NCBI GenBank assembly: GCA_003454335.1
Contig: DMKK01000044.1
Location: 1-13,820, forward strand
Length of the DNA: 13,820 nucleotides
Direction: 5' to 3'
Origin: Gammaproteobacteria bacterium
GTDB taxonomy: Bacteria; Pseudomonadota; Gammaproteobacteria; UBA9214
The translations under genes were made by a program, and so were the position numbers. Numbering within the stretch: position 1 is the first letter of the stretch; the number at the start of each line of letters is the position of its first letter. Below are positions 6,728-13,820 of the stretch, one piece after another. The notes under the pieces were generated by a model, which was given only the letters and a program-made list of their open reading frames with translations, had not been told where the DNA came from and did no database searches.

Positions 6728-8905
6728 TTAAAAACGTTCAACTGCCCATTGATCCCAGTTGATCTGCTTCATACTGTCACCCAGTTCTTTCATGGCCTCC
6801 AGCAGACTCTGGGTACTACCAAACACAGCATAGAGATTGCGCAGGGCCTGGTCGTCAAAATCGTCAGGGACCTTGTTCAGCCGTTGTTCCATTTCCGCCA
6901 GCAGCGTTGCCCGGGTACTCCATTCCTTTACCAGGGTGTCCGTCCGCTCCAGTCGTGCCCATTTTTCAAATACCTTGCTTATGCGCCCGCGCCATTTTTC
7001 GTTAAATGCCTCCAGCGAGTGCATTAGCTCGGGAGATTCGGATTCTGCTGTCGTAAAACTTGCCTCCAGAGTCTGCAGTCGCAGGCGCACTGATTGCAGA
7101 CTGTCTACCAGGCGCTGAACCTTTTCTTCTGTGTTGTCCGGAAACAGCGCGTAGTCCAGACTCTTCTCTATACTCAACAGCTGCGCGGAGATCGGCAGGA
7201 TCGCTGTTTCGAATGCCCGCTTTCTGCGCTTGCGTCCACGACCTTGCTGCCGTGGTGAATGCAGACGGAAGTCATTAATAATCCGGGCACTGCCGGCCAG
7301 AAAATGGCGCACACTGCGCAGCAGGACTTTTTCCGGATGCATGGGACTTAACAGTCTGTGGGCAACGACCACGATGCTGATGCCAAGCAGCATCACCAGG
7401 CCGGTTGTGACCAGCGCGATAAACGAGTAGTTCTGCTGGTTATTAATGTCGACCATCATGACAAACATGGCCAGCGGGCCAATCTTCAGTATGGGGGAAC
7501 GGCCACCCAGATAACCGAATACAAAGGTGTATATAAAGATGAGGGCAAGCAGGCCGAACCCGGAATCCAGTGTGGGCATGAGAAACATGTACACCGGTGC
7601 AACGGCAATAAACATACTGAGCAGCAGTACGATCAGCAGGCCAAACAGGTTGGCCGGCGCCATCACCATCATGAGTCCGAAAATAGCGCTCATCATCGGA
7701 ATGGCGGGGCCACCCGGCGGGTTGACGTAAACCCAGAATGCATAGCCAATGCCCCAGCAAATTGCCGGAAACAGGGCCTTGAGCAGCCGGTCGGGGTTCC
7801 AGGCAGACGGTTGAAAGGGGTCGGTTATTAATGCGTAATTTTGTAACTTGCTGCCTGGATCAAGGTTTGCCAGTACCCGCAGGGTTTGCAGCAGTTCGCG
7901 ACTGCTACGGTCGAGTATGTGCAGTTGCGCGACAAGGTTCATCAGGGTGGCTTGCTGGAAATGGGGCAGGTCCTTGCAGGTCTTGTCAGCCTCCAGTACA
8001 AGTTCTGTCAGCAGGGCCGCGTCATCCGGGTCGGGTTCAATAACGTCGGTCTTTTGTTCCTTCCACAGCATGCGGCCGCGTGCCAGTCGCTGGCTCAGAG
8101 TGTCCAGTGCAGCTTCGAGTCCGGGAAGCAGTGTGTTCAGATCCAGTTCGCGACAGTCGTTGATACTCTCACGCCACAATTCCTGGGCGTTGCCAAATAC
8201 CCGCAGGTTGGTGCGCAGCATTTCCCAGCTACGTTTCTTCGCCGCCGCTTTGGGGGTATCAGAGTAAGCAGCCTCCAGCGTCGCCAGTAGTTGCTGGTAC
8301 TCCCCGGCGAGTCGGGTGCGCAGTTCCGCTGCCTCGGCCGGCACCGATCCGGTTGAGAGTTGCCGGCGATATTGTTTGAACAACGCCTGCATTCCTTCCC
8401 AGAGCTTCTGTCCCTGCTGTTGCAGGGCTGCTCCTGACGTACGTGGCCAGAGCAGCATGCTGACGACGGTAAACAGCAGCACGCCGGCAGCGGTTTCCAG
8501 GAAGCGGGTGGTGGCAAAGTGGAAGGCCGTATCGACACGCATATAACTGGAAGACCAGACGGCGACGGCCAGCATGCCGGCATTGAACCAGGTATCACCC
8601 TGGCGGGTGGTCTGTAAAAAGTAACCGACGAACACCAACCATATAGCGGTGGCCAGCAGCATGCCGAGAGGGGACTGCGAGAACCAGGACAGCAGCACAA
8701 AGCCGGCAAGTGCGCCGAGACCGGTGCCGGCAACGCGCATGATGCCCTTGTTGAGGCTGGCACCGCTGGTCGAAAGGCTGGTGACGACAATTGCCAGTGC
8801 CCCGAACTTCGGCATGTCCCAGTCCATGTAAAGTGACAGCCAGTAAAACAGCATCAAACTGAGTGCCAGCTTGAAGGCTTCCTGCAACTGGATCTTCTGG
8901 GTCAT
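6728..8905 (-). CDS. FUSC-family inner-membrane efflux protein, AaeB-like
   Basis: Inner-membrane transporter of the aromatic acid exporter (ArAE/FUSC) family, the pump part of a tripartite system; the E. coli relative AaeB exports p-hydroxybenzoate-type acids. The 725 residues show the family's duplicated layout. An N-terminal membrane cluster spans about 10-153, followed by a soluble, largely helical region at 160-372. A second membrane cluster covers 375-518, including YVNPPGGPAIPMMSAIFG and a conserved GGRSPILKIGPLAMFVMM stretch. A long soluble C-terminal region (about 520-725) contains a basic patch, GRGRKRRKR, at 555-563. It is somewhat longer than AaeB. It is the last gene of the - strand operon, 147 bp after the adaptor gene. 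That gap is mostly repeat copy B, and no strong ribosome site is seen before the ATG. The exact substrate is unknown. Confidence 0.9.
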   Translation of the reverse strand: MTQKIQLQEAFKLALSLMLFYWLSLYMDWDMPKFGALAIVVTSLSTSGASLNKGIMRVAGTGLGALAGFVLLSWFSQSPLGMLLATAIWLVFVGYFLQTTRQGDTWFNAGMLAVAVWSSSYMRVDTAFHFATTRFLETAAGVLLFTVVSMLLWPRTSGAALQQQGQKLWEGMQALFKQYRRQLSTGSVPAEAAELRTRLAGEYQQLLATLEAAYSDTPKAAAKKRSWEMLRTNLRVFGNAQELWRESINDCRELDLNTLLPGLEAALDTLSQRLARGRMLWKEQKTDVIEPDPDDAALLTELVLEADKTCKDLPHFQQATLMNLVAQLHILDRSSRELLQTLRVLANLDPGSKLQNYALITDPFQPSAWNPDRLLKALFPAICWGIGYAFWVYVNPPGGPAIPMMSAIFGLMMVMAPANLFGLLIVLLLSMFIAVAPVYMFLMPTLDSGFGLLALIFIYTFVFGYLGGRSPILKIGPLAMFVMMVDINNQQNYSFIALVTTGLVMLLGISIVVVAHRLLSPMHPEKVLLRSVRHFLAGSARIINDFRLHSPRQQGRGRKRRKRAFETAILPISAQLLSIEKSLDYALFPDNTEEKVQRLVDSLQSVRLRLQTLEASFTTAESESPELMHSLEAFNEKWRGRISKVFEKWARLERTDTLVKEWSTRATLLAEMEQRLNKVPDDFDDQALRNLYAVFGSTQSLLEAMKELGDSMKQINWDQWAVERF

Positions 8906-8947
8906 TATGGGTCAGGCAATATCTGCTGTGTCTTGATGTGAATTGTT

Positions 8948-9044
8948 GATGGGTACGTTACGCTTTACCCATCCTGCGTTGCTGTATCTTCCTGCGCATG
9001 GCCGTTCCGTAGGATGGGTAAAGGAGCGTAGCGACGTACCCATC
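8948..9044. repeat. Palindromic dispersed repeat, copy B, inside efflux operon
   Basis: A 97-bp near-perfect palindrome. GATGGGTACGT (8948-8958) pairs with ACGTACCCATC (9034-9044), and TTTACCCATCCT (8964-8975) pairs with AGGATGGGTAAA (9011-9022). It fills most of the space between the adaptor stop (9053) and the pump start (8905). As RNA it would fold into a long hairpin between two co-transcribed genes. It shares its terminal and core words with copy A at 5508-5653. Confidence 0.8.
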
Positions 9045-9052
9045 ACAGATAT

Positions 9053-9949
9053 TCAGCGTGCCGGCTCGGCATCCGTCATGACAAAAACAGATGCCGTGGT
9101 GCCAACACGCAAATCCACCTCTTCGGGTACATGGGTCAGGCGAATACGTACCGGTATGCGTTGTGCCAGGCGGATCCAGTCAAAGCTGGGATTGATGGCA
9201 GGCAACAGATCTGCCGCCGGGGCCCCGTCCTGCTGGGCAATACCCCAGCCCATGCTTTCAACAATGCCTTCCAGTGGTGCATCCGGCCAGGTCATCAGTT
9301 TAATGACCACCTTGTTGTCCGGGCGGATGTGCTCTATCTGGGTCTCCTTGAAATAGCCGTGCACCCAGAAGCTGTTGATATCAATCAGGGCCAGTGCCGG
9401 CTGGTTGGCAACCGTTTGGCTGCCATACCGTAGCAGCAGGTTGGTGACATAGCCGTCTACCGGTGCCCGCACCTCGGTAAATTCCAGGTCCAGTTTGGCG
9501 GCATGCAGGTTGGCTACGGCAACGTCTACATCGGCTGTAGCGACCAGCAAGTTGTTCTCCTTCCTGACCAGGGCCTGTTCTGAAATGGCGCCCTTGTCTT
9601 TCCTGCTCAGGTCCCTGGCGCGTTTGGCCTGGTCCTGTTTGACCAGTTCTGATGCCTGCGCCTGCTTGAGCTTGGCCTCGGCCTGTTCTACGGCCAGTTT
9701 ATAGGTGCGCGGATCAATTCTGAACAGCAGGTCTCCCTTTGCTACCAGCTGGTTATCGTGGAGCGGCAGTTCAACAATCGGACCGCCAACCCGCGGGGTG
9801 ATTTTGATGATTTGCGCGCGCACATGGCCGTCCCGGGTCCACGGCTGGAACAGGTATTCCCTGAACATGCCGGCCAGGACCATTCCCGCAACAACGACTG
9901 CGCCAAGCGTGATGAGATAACGCATGATAGTGGCTATACCTTTACTCAT
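9053..9949 (-). CDS. HlyD-family periplasmic adaptor, AaeA/EmrA-like
   Basis: Membrane-fusion protein that bridges the inner-membrane FUSC pump and the outer-membrane duct. The 298 residues carry one N-terminal membrane anchor (about 10-28), then PWTRDGHVRA (36-45), the signature of the AaeA/EmrA-like branch. A biotinyl-lipoyl half-motif follows (VGGPIVELPLHDNQLVAKGD, 54-73), then a helical hairpin of about 85-152. Next come FTEVRAPVDGYVTNL (157-171), a beta-barrel region, and FDWIRLAQRIPVRIRL (256-271), which closely resembles AaeA. The start is supported by AAGGTA about 7 nt upstream on the - strand. It lies between the DUF1656 gene and the pump gene, the standard aaeXAB order, so joint action with both is very likely. 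Confidence 0.93.
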   Translation of the reverse strand: MSKGIATIMRYLITLGAVVVAGMVLAGMFREYLFQPWTRDGHVRAQIIKITPRVGGPIVELPLHDNQLVAKGDLLFRIDPRTYKLAVEQAEAKLKQAQASELVKQDQAKRARDLSRKDKGAISEQALVRKENNLLVATADVDVAVANLHAAKLDLEFTEVRAPVDGYVTNLLLRYGSQTVANQPALALIDINSFWVHGYFKETQIEHIRPDNKVVIKLMTWPDAPLEGIVESMGWGIAQQDGAPAADLLPAINPSFDWIRLAQRIPVRIRLTHVPEEVDLRVGTTASVFVMTDAEPAR

Positions 9950-9968
9950 TCTGTTACCTTTTGGTCTT

Positions 9969-10008
9969 GCCCCCTTTCCCTTCGGGCGAAGGCTGGGGAG
10001 AGGGGGGC
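9969..10008. repeat. CCCTTCGGGCGAAGG hairpin between DUF1656 and adaptor genes
   Basis: GCCCCCTTTCCC (9969-9980) faces GGGGAGAGGGGGGC across a small inner stem, CTTC-GGGC-GAAG. It resembles the common 'CCCTCTCCC...GGGAGAGGG' dispersed intergenic repeat. It occupies most of the 76-bp gap within the - strand operon. No T-tract follows in the direction of transcription, so it need not terminate; it could stabilise or process the mRNA. Confidence 0.55.
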
Positions 10009-10025
10009 TTTAATAAAACAACTTT

Positions 10026-10244
10026 TTATACAGGAATAATAAACAAGCCCACGACCCGCGTGCACACCACCGCCAGCGCGATGAAGAACAGCGGCGGATG
10101 CCAGATGAAACGGGTCAGGTTAAACCGGTTCAGCAGTTTGGCAATGACCCCGGCCAGCAATACCCCCAGCAGGACGGTAAACATGATTGGCGGAAAGTAA
10201 ATGCCGCCAATCGATATTTCCATGGGTATGTTTGCTGAGTTCAT
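10026..10244 (-). CDS. DUF1656 small membrane protein, AaeX-like
   Basis: A 72-residue inner-membrane protein of the DUF1656 family (AaeX/YtcA-like), always found beside FUSC pumps and HlyD adaptors; its molecular role is not established. The family pattern is visible: MEISIGGIYFPPIMFTVLLG, then RFNLTRFIWHPPLFFIALAV. There are two membrane segments, at about 19-36 and 50-70. The gap to the outer-membrane gene upstream is only 18 bp, consistent with one transcript. No clear ribosome site precedes the ATG at 10244. The next Met (10223) is an alternative start, which would drop seven residues and begin directly at the conserved EISI motif. Confidence 0.88.
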   Translation of the reverse strand: MNSANIPMEISIGGIYFPPIMFTVLLGVLLAGVIAKLLNRFNLTRFIWHPPLFFIALAVVCTRVVGLFIIPV

Positions 10245-10262
10245 GTCGTTGTCACGCCGGCG

Positions 10263-11858
10263 TTACCAGTCAGGACTTCTCCACAGGTCAGTATCCGGTT
10301 CGTGCGCAGGGGGCTTGTCATGTGTTGTTTCCAGCAAATCACCCCAGTCGGTTCTTTCACTCATTTCCTCGCGTACAGCAGCGGGTATAAAATCATTGCC
10401 AAGGCGTACTTCCCAACCACCACCCAGTGCCTTGTAAAGTGCAATAAGGCTGGTCGCAATGTTCCCCCGGGTTACTGCGTAGGCATCCTGCTGCGAGGCC
10501 AGCGAGCGGGTCGCATCCAGTACGCTCTGGTAAAGGCTGACACCCTCTGTGTATTGCAGCATGGAAAGGTCTGCAGAGCGTTTCGCGGCGGTGGCGCTCT
10601 GCTGACGGTATCCGGCCTCTACCCCGGAATGTACGAAACTGCTGATGGCATTTTTTACTTCAGCGGCTGCACCCAAAACGACGTTCTCGTAATTGGTCAG
10701 CAACTGCTGGAAGCGGGCATCCTGAACGCGCACCTGGTTCTTTAGCCGGCCATAGTTCAGTATCTTCCACTGGAAAGACGGGCCGGTCGAGAAGCTCAGG
10801 TTGTTTGAATCGAACAGGTCACCGAGATCGTCATTACCGGCATCATTGACGTTCCAGCCGATGGAGCCAAACAGGGTGAAGCTGGGCAGCAGTTCTGCAT
10901 CGGCAACACCGATCTGGGCGGATTGTGCCGCTGCCTGCAGTTCTGCCTGTTTGATGTCCGGCCGCCTGCGCAGCAGGTCTGCCGGTATGCCGGCCGCCAC
11001 TTCGGCCGGGGCAGTGGGTATGCCGCTCGCGGTGCCGAGTATCCCGTTCAGGTCCTGGGGCAGCATGCCCATCAATATGCTCAATGCATGCTGCGCCTGC
11101 TCAAGCGATATCAGCAGATTGGGGACCGATGCCTGGGTATTGCGCAACTGGGTGGTCGCCTGCTGCATGTCCAGTTCCGTGACAGCGCCGGTTTCAAACT
11201 GGTTGGTGGTTAATTCCAGCGAGCGTTGCTGGAGGGTGGTGTTTTCCCTGGCCAGTCTGATGCGTTCTTCCAGGGTCCTGATCAGGACGTAGTTCCTGGC
11301 AACTTCTGCCGTCAGGGTAACCAGTACATCATCATAGCTGGCGATGTTGGCAATCAGGTTGGCGTCTGCAGATTCTATGCCGCGCCGGAATTTTCCCCAG
11401 AAGTCCAGTTCCCAGCCAGCATCAAAGCCGGTGCCTGCCTGGCTGAAATACTTGTCTGTGAAAGGGGTTTCCTTGCCGCGGTTGTAACTGTAGTTACCCG
11501 ATACGCTCTGGCTCTGCGGGTACAGGTTTCCGGTGACGATGCCAAGTAGCGCCCGCGCCTCGAGCACCCTGAGGCCGGCTATCTGCAGGCCAAGATTTTG
11601 TTCATAGGCAGTTTGCACCAGCTTGTTGAGCACCGGGTCATTGAAGATCTTCCACCATTGACTGTCGGCCGGTGGCTGACGGGTGATGCCCGGGGTTTCA
11701 CCGGCGGTCCACTGGTCTGCCACGGTCGCCTCGGGCGTTTTGAAGTCAGGGCCCACCATGGCGCAGCCGGCAGTGAGGCTGGCAATGATCAGCGGTAAGC
11801 CTCGTGTTGCCCGCTGCAGTTGCCTGTGCAGGCCCGATTTACAGGAATAAGTCGTCAT
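10263..11858 (-). CDS. NodT/OprM-type outer-membrane efflux lipoprotein of the efflux operon
   Basis: Outer-membrane duct for the FUSC/HlyD exporter encoded downstream on the same strand. The 531-residue product has a signal peptide ending SLTAGC (Cys32), so it is probably a lipoprotein. It is followed by GPDFKTPE, WWKIFNDPVLNKLVQTAYEQ and LQIAGLR. The two OEP repeats include AGWELDFWGKFRRGIESADA, GAVTELDMQQATTQLR and LLRRRPDIKQAELQAA. It is a clear paralogue of the duct at 3923-5491 and shares its unusual C-terminal RTDWGDLLE. It is the first gene of the four-gene operon. No strong Shine-Dalgarno sequence precedes the ATG at 11858, and it shares a 54-bp divergent gap with the channel gene. 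E. coli aaeXAB has no dedicated duct gene, so this operon is more self-contained. Confidence 0.93.
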   Translation of the reverse strand: MTTYSCKSGLHRQLQRATRGLPLIIASLTAGCAMVGPDFKTPEATVADQWTAGETPGITRQPPADSQWWKIFNDPVLNKLVQTAYEQNLGLQIAGLRVLEARALLGIVTGNLYPQSQSVSGNYSYNRGKETPFTDKYFSQAGTGFDAGWELDFWGKFRRGIESADANLIANIASYDDVLVTLTAEVARNYVLIRTLEERIRLARENTTLQQRSLELTTNQFETGAVTELDMQQATTQLRNTQASVPNLLISLEQAQHALSILMGMLPQDLNGILGTASGIPTAPAEVAAGIPADLLRRRPDIKQAELQAAAQSAQIGVADAELLPSFTLFGSIGWNVNDAGNDDLGDLFDSNNLSFSTGPSFQWKILNYGRLKNQVRVQDARFQQLLTNYENVVLGAAAEVKNAISSFVHSGVEAGYRQQSATAAKRSADLSMLQYTEGVSLYQSVLDATRSLASQQDAYAVTRGNIATSLIALYKALGGGWEVRLGNDFIPAAVREEMSERTDWGDLLETTHDKPPAHEPDTDLWRSPDW

Positions 11859-11912
11859 GGATATTCATAATGCTACACTTGCGCCACACGAGTCGGAACC
11901 GGAATAGCATCA
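11859..11912. promoter_or_regulatory. Divergent promoter region between efflux operon and channel gene
   Basis: Only 54 bp separate the two divergent starts, so promoters must lie here or extend into the genes. On the - strand, TTCCGA (plus 11893-11898) and TAGCAT (plus 11870-11875) are 17 nt apart, a weak sigma-70-like pair that would start transcription within a few bases of the ATG. That would fit the lack of a ribosome site there. On the + strand I see no convincing pair. No obvious LysR-type operator palindrome is visible. Confidence 0.3.
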
Positions 11913-12584
11913 TTGTCACATATTACCAAAGAAAATAATTTTGTTTATCTGGCGGCCGGCCTGGTGCTGATGCTGTTTATCGGCGCGCTGCTGGAATATA
12001 TTCCGGGCGACATTGGTCCGATAATTATCCAGGCAGCAACAGTAGCGGCGCTGCTTATCGGTGCCTGGGGTATAAAGGGGAGTCGCTCCCGGTTTGTTAC
12101 CAATATTGCCTTCGTGCTGGTGATGCTGCTGTTGATTGTCGGTGGCCTGGTACTGGACAGGGCCGGATTCCGTTATACACACCTGTTGCTGCTGCTGTGT
12201 TTCTTTATCTGGATGACCTGGTTGGTGGCAGACCAGGTATTGTTTACTGGCGGGATTACCAGCAATGATATCGTTGGCGCTATCTGTATCTATATGATGC
12301 TGGGCTTGATCTGGGCAGTACTGTACCTGTTTCTTGCGGAGATCGTACCGGGTGCCTTCAACGGCCTTCCCCAGGCACCGTGGCTTGATAATTTTTCGGC
12401 CGCTATCTACTTCAGCTTTGTGACGATTACCACGCTGGGCTATGGCGATATTTCACCGGCACTGCCACTGGCCCGTTTTCTCGTCTACATGGAGGCGATT
12501 GTCGGGGTGTTTTACATGGCGATACTGGTAGCCAGTTTGATTGGTGTGCGCATGTCTGATCGTGAAGCAGAAAAAAAGCAATGA
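11913..12584 (+). CDS. Six-TM potassium-channel-like membrane protein, TTG start
   Basis: Putative K+ channel of the Ion_trans_2/two-TM pore type with extra N-terminal helices. The 223 residues contain six predicted membrane segments (about 11-30, 35-54, 61-81, 89-110, 118-146, 188-212). A pore loop ends in TITTLGYGD (171-179), the K+ selectivity filter (GYG). None of the first four helices has the regular Arg/Lys series of a voltage sensor, and no RCK/TrkA_N ligand domain follows, so gating is unknown. The start codon is TTG at 11913: no ATG or GTG occurs between the upstream in-frame stop (11868-11870) and the first helix, and GGAA at 11901-11904 is 8 nt upstream. The next gene follows after 45 bp on the same strand, so they may be co-transcribed. 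Confidence 0.85.
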   Translation: MSHITKENNFVYLAAGLVLMLFIGALLEYIPGDIGPIIIQAATVAALLIGAWGIKGSRSRFVTNIAFVLVMLLLIVGGLVLDRAGFRYTHLLLLLCFFIWMTWLVADQVLFTGGITSNDIVGAICIYMMLGLIWAVLYLFLAEIVPGAFNGLPQAPWLDNFSAAIYFSFVTITTLGYGDISPALPLARFLVYMEAIVGVFYMAILVASLIGVRMSDREAEKKQ

Positions 12585-12629
12585 GCACGGCAAATTTGAA
12601 ACCGTATTCTTACAGTTACAGGAGCAATC

Positions 12630-13736
12630 ATGAGTAATTCTTCCCGGTCTGATGAGGACAAGGCATTTCATGCAAGAGCGATGGATGCAGCCATTCGCAT
12701 CAGCCTGCTGGCACTGCTGGTATTGTGGTGCTTCCAGATCGTCAAGCCATTTATCATGCCGGTGCTGTGGGGTGCCATCATGGCGGTGGCCATTTATCCG
12801 CTGTTTGTAAAGGCCTATACCGCGTTTGGAGGGCGGCAGAAACTGACGGCTACCCTGATTACACTGCTGGCACTGACTATCTTGATAGTGCCCACAGTAA
12901 TGCTTTCAGGTTCGATGGTTGAAAGTTCGAAGGCACTGGCGACAGATATCGAGGCCGGTACCCTGACTGTTCCACCTCCCTCTGACAGGGTAAAGGACTG
13001 GCCGTTGATAGGGGAGAAATTGCACGGCGCCTGGTCGCTGGCTTCCACCAACCTGGAGGGGGCCCTGGAAAAATTCACACCACAGGTAGAGGCTATCGGT
13101 AAGTGGTTTTTGTCTGCGGCGGCCGGTGTGGGTGGCGGGGTACTGATGTTTGTTGTCTCCATTATTATTGCCGGTGCATTTCTGGTGTATGGGCGCAGTG
13201 GCAGCCAGGCGATGGAAACTATCGCTGCTCGGGTCATGGGGAAGAAAGGCGGTACGGAGTTCGTTGAGCTTGCCGGTGCCACTATTCGCAGTGTTGCCCA
13301 GGGTGTCCTGGGTGTGGCACTGATCCAGTCAATACTTGCCGGTATTGGCATGCTGGTGATGGGTGTGCCCTATGCGGGGGTCTGGGCAGGACTGGTATTG
13401 TTACTGGCGATCATCCAGTTACCCCCCCTCCTGGTTCTTGGCCCGGTTGTTGTGTACGAGTTTTCGGTAGCGGAAACCGTACCGGCGGTGATCTTCATGA
13501 TCTGGAGCATGATAGTCAGTGTGAGCGACAGCTTTCTCAAACCGCTGTTCCTGGGGCGCGGCATGGATATCCCCATGCTGGTCATCCTGCTGGGCGCGAT
13601 TGGCGGCATGATACTTTCAGGCATCATCGGTCTGTTTGTCGGGGCAGTGGTACTTGCCGTGGGGTACTCATTATTTGTGGTATGGCTTGACCAGGAGCAG
13701 CATGATTCGGAAGAGCAGGCGTCTGCCGAAGGCTGA
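12630..13736 (+). CDS. AI-2E transporter (PerM/YdiK-like) family membrane protein
   Basis: An inner-membrane protein of the AI-2E/UPF0118 family. Members have been linked to autoinducer-2 export or to Na+(Li+)/H+ exchange, but most have no proven substrate. The 368 residues have the family layout: a helical hairpin near 23-60, another at 74-95, and a soluble insert of about 97-155. A block of C-terminal helices follows, with IIQLPPLLVLGPVVVY (261-276), DSFLKPLFLGRGMDIP (300-315) and LLGAIGGMILSGIIGLFVGA (320-339), the most conserved family stretch. The soluble insert has a VPPPSDRVKDWPLIG segment. AGGAG at 12620-12624, 5 nt before the ATG, is a strong ribosome site. It lies 45 bp after the channel gene, probably in the same transcript. 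The tail is acidic and soluble. Confidence 0.92.
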   Translation: MSNSSRSDEDKAFHARAMDAAIRISLLALLVLWCFQIVKPFIMPVLWGAIMAVAIYPLFVKAYTAFGGRQKLTATLITLLALTILIVPTVMLSGSMVESSKALATDIEAGTLTVPPPSDRVKDWPLIGEKLHGAWSLASTNLEGALEKFTPQVEAIGKWFLSAAAGVGGGVLMFVVSIIIAGAFLVYGRSGSQAMETIAARVMGKKGGTEFVELAGATIRSVAQGVLGVALIQSILAGIGMLVMGVPYAGVWAGLVLLLAIIQLPPLLVLGPVVVYEFSVAETVPAVIFMIWSMIVSVSDSFLKPLFLGRGMDIPMLVILLGAIGGMILSGIIGLFVGAVVLAVGYSLFVVWLDQEQHDSEEQASAEG

Positions 13737-13746
13737 CCCGGATCGC

Positions 13747-13807
13747 GGATGCAAAGCTTCCGCATCCTGCTCGCGCCCCTCACCTACGATGTACAAGGAT
13801 GTACAAG
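13747..13807 (+). repeat. Terminal repeat cluster: hairpin, second 32-bp copy, 10-bp tandem
   Basis: GGATGC (13747-13752) pairs with GCATCC (13762-13767), a short hairpin 10 bp after the AI-2E gene's stop. The 32-bp word shared with 6653-6684 lies at 13754-13785. It is followed by two perfect tandem copies of GATGTACAAG (13788-13797 and 13798-13807). The block has no gene and probably continues beyond the window. It looks like a dispersed intergenic repeat placed at a gene end. Confidence 0.65.
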
Positions 13808-13820
13808 TGTCACGAGAGGG

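Noticed and set aside
8137..8790. 217-codon - strand ORF inside the FUSC gene in another frame
   Set aside because: Arg/Pro/Cys-rich shadow translation; the FUSC frame has clear family structure across this span.
5508..9044. CRISPR array or transposon built from the GATGGGTACG repeats
   Set aside because: Only two palindromic copies far apart, no regular spacers, no cas genes, no transposase between them.
8943..9356. 137-codon + strand ORF starting in repeat copy B
   Set aside because: It begins in the palindromic repeat and runs antisense to the adaptor gene.

Overview
The window looks like chromosomal DNA of a gammaproteobacterium. The evidence is moderately GC-rich sequence, NodT/OprM-type outer-membrane lipoproteins, an AaeX/AaeA/AaeB-like aromatic-acid efflux module, an AsmA-family protein, and short dispersed palindromic repeats of the kind common in Chromatiales-like and Pseudomonas-like genomes. 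The lineage is an inference. No rRNA, tRNA, CRISPR array, transposase or phage gene is visible.

Layout, left to right. (1) The 3' part of an AsmA-family gene on the + strand, cut by the window edge. (2) A 437-bp gap holding a frameshifted, truncated LysR-type regulator remnant on the - strand and a GC-rich hairpin. (3) A polyphosphate kinase 2 gene of the class III-like type, ending in an unusual Gly-Lys-Lys tail. (4) A 379-bp gap with a hairpin, a doubtful small ORF and an AT-rich extended -10 promoter candidate. (5) A NodT-type outer-membrane efflux lipoprotein. (6) A palindromic repeat element. (7) A second PPK2 gene, of the class I-like type. (8) A convergent 192-bp junction filled with repeats. 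(9) A four-gene - strand efflux operon, transcribed from about 11.86 kb down to 6.73 kb: outer-membrane lipoprotein, DUF1656 small membrane protein, HlyD/AaeA-like periplasmic adaptor, FUSC/AaeB-like inner-membrane pump. Two of its intergenic gaps contain repeat elements. (10) Divergently, on the + strand, a six-TM potassium-channel-like protein with a TLGYGD filter, followed by an AI-2E/PerM-family membrane protein. (11) A terminal repeat that matches one near 6.65 kb.

How the genes may work together. The - strand operon encodes all parts of a tripartite exporter (pump, adaptor, outer-membrane duct), most likely for aromatic carboxylates or similar weak acids. The + strand outer-membrane gene between the two PPK2 genes is a close paralogue of the operon's own duct and has no pump of its own here. 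The two PPK2 enzymes have different family signatures. Together they could recharge AMP to ADP to ATP (or GDP to GTP) from polyphosphate. The overall theme looks like stress handling (efflux, energy reserve, K+ flux), but a functional link between these modules is inference only.

The strongest candidates for something unusual are the (GKK)n tail of the first PPK2, the two PPK2 classes flanking an orphan duct gene, and the repeat elements inside the efflux operon.
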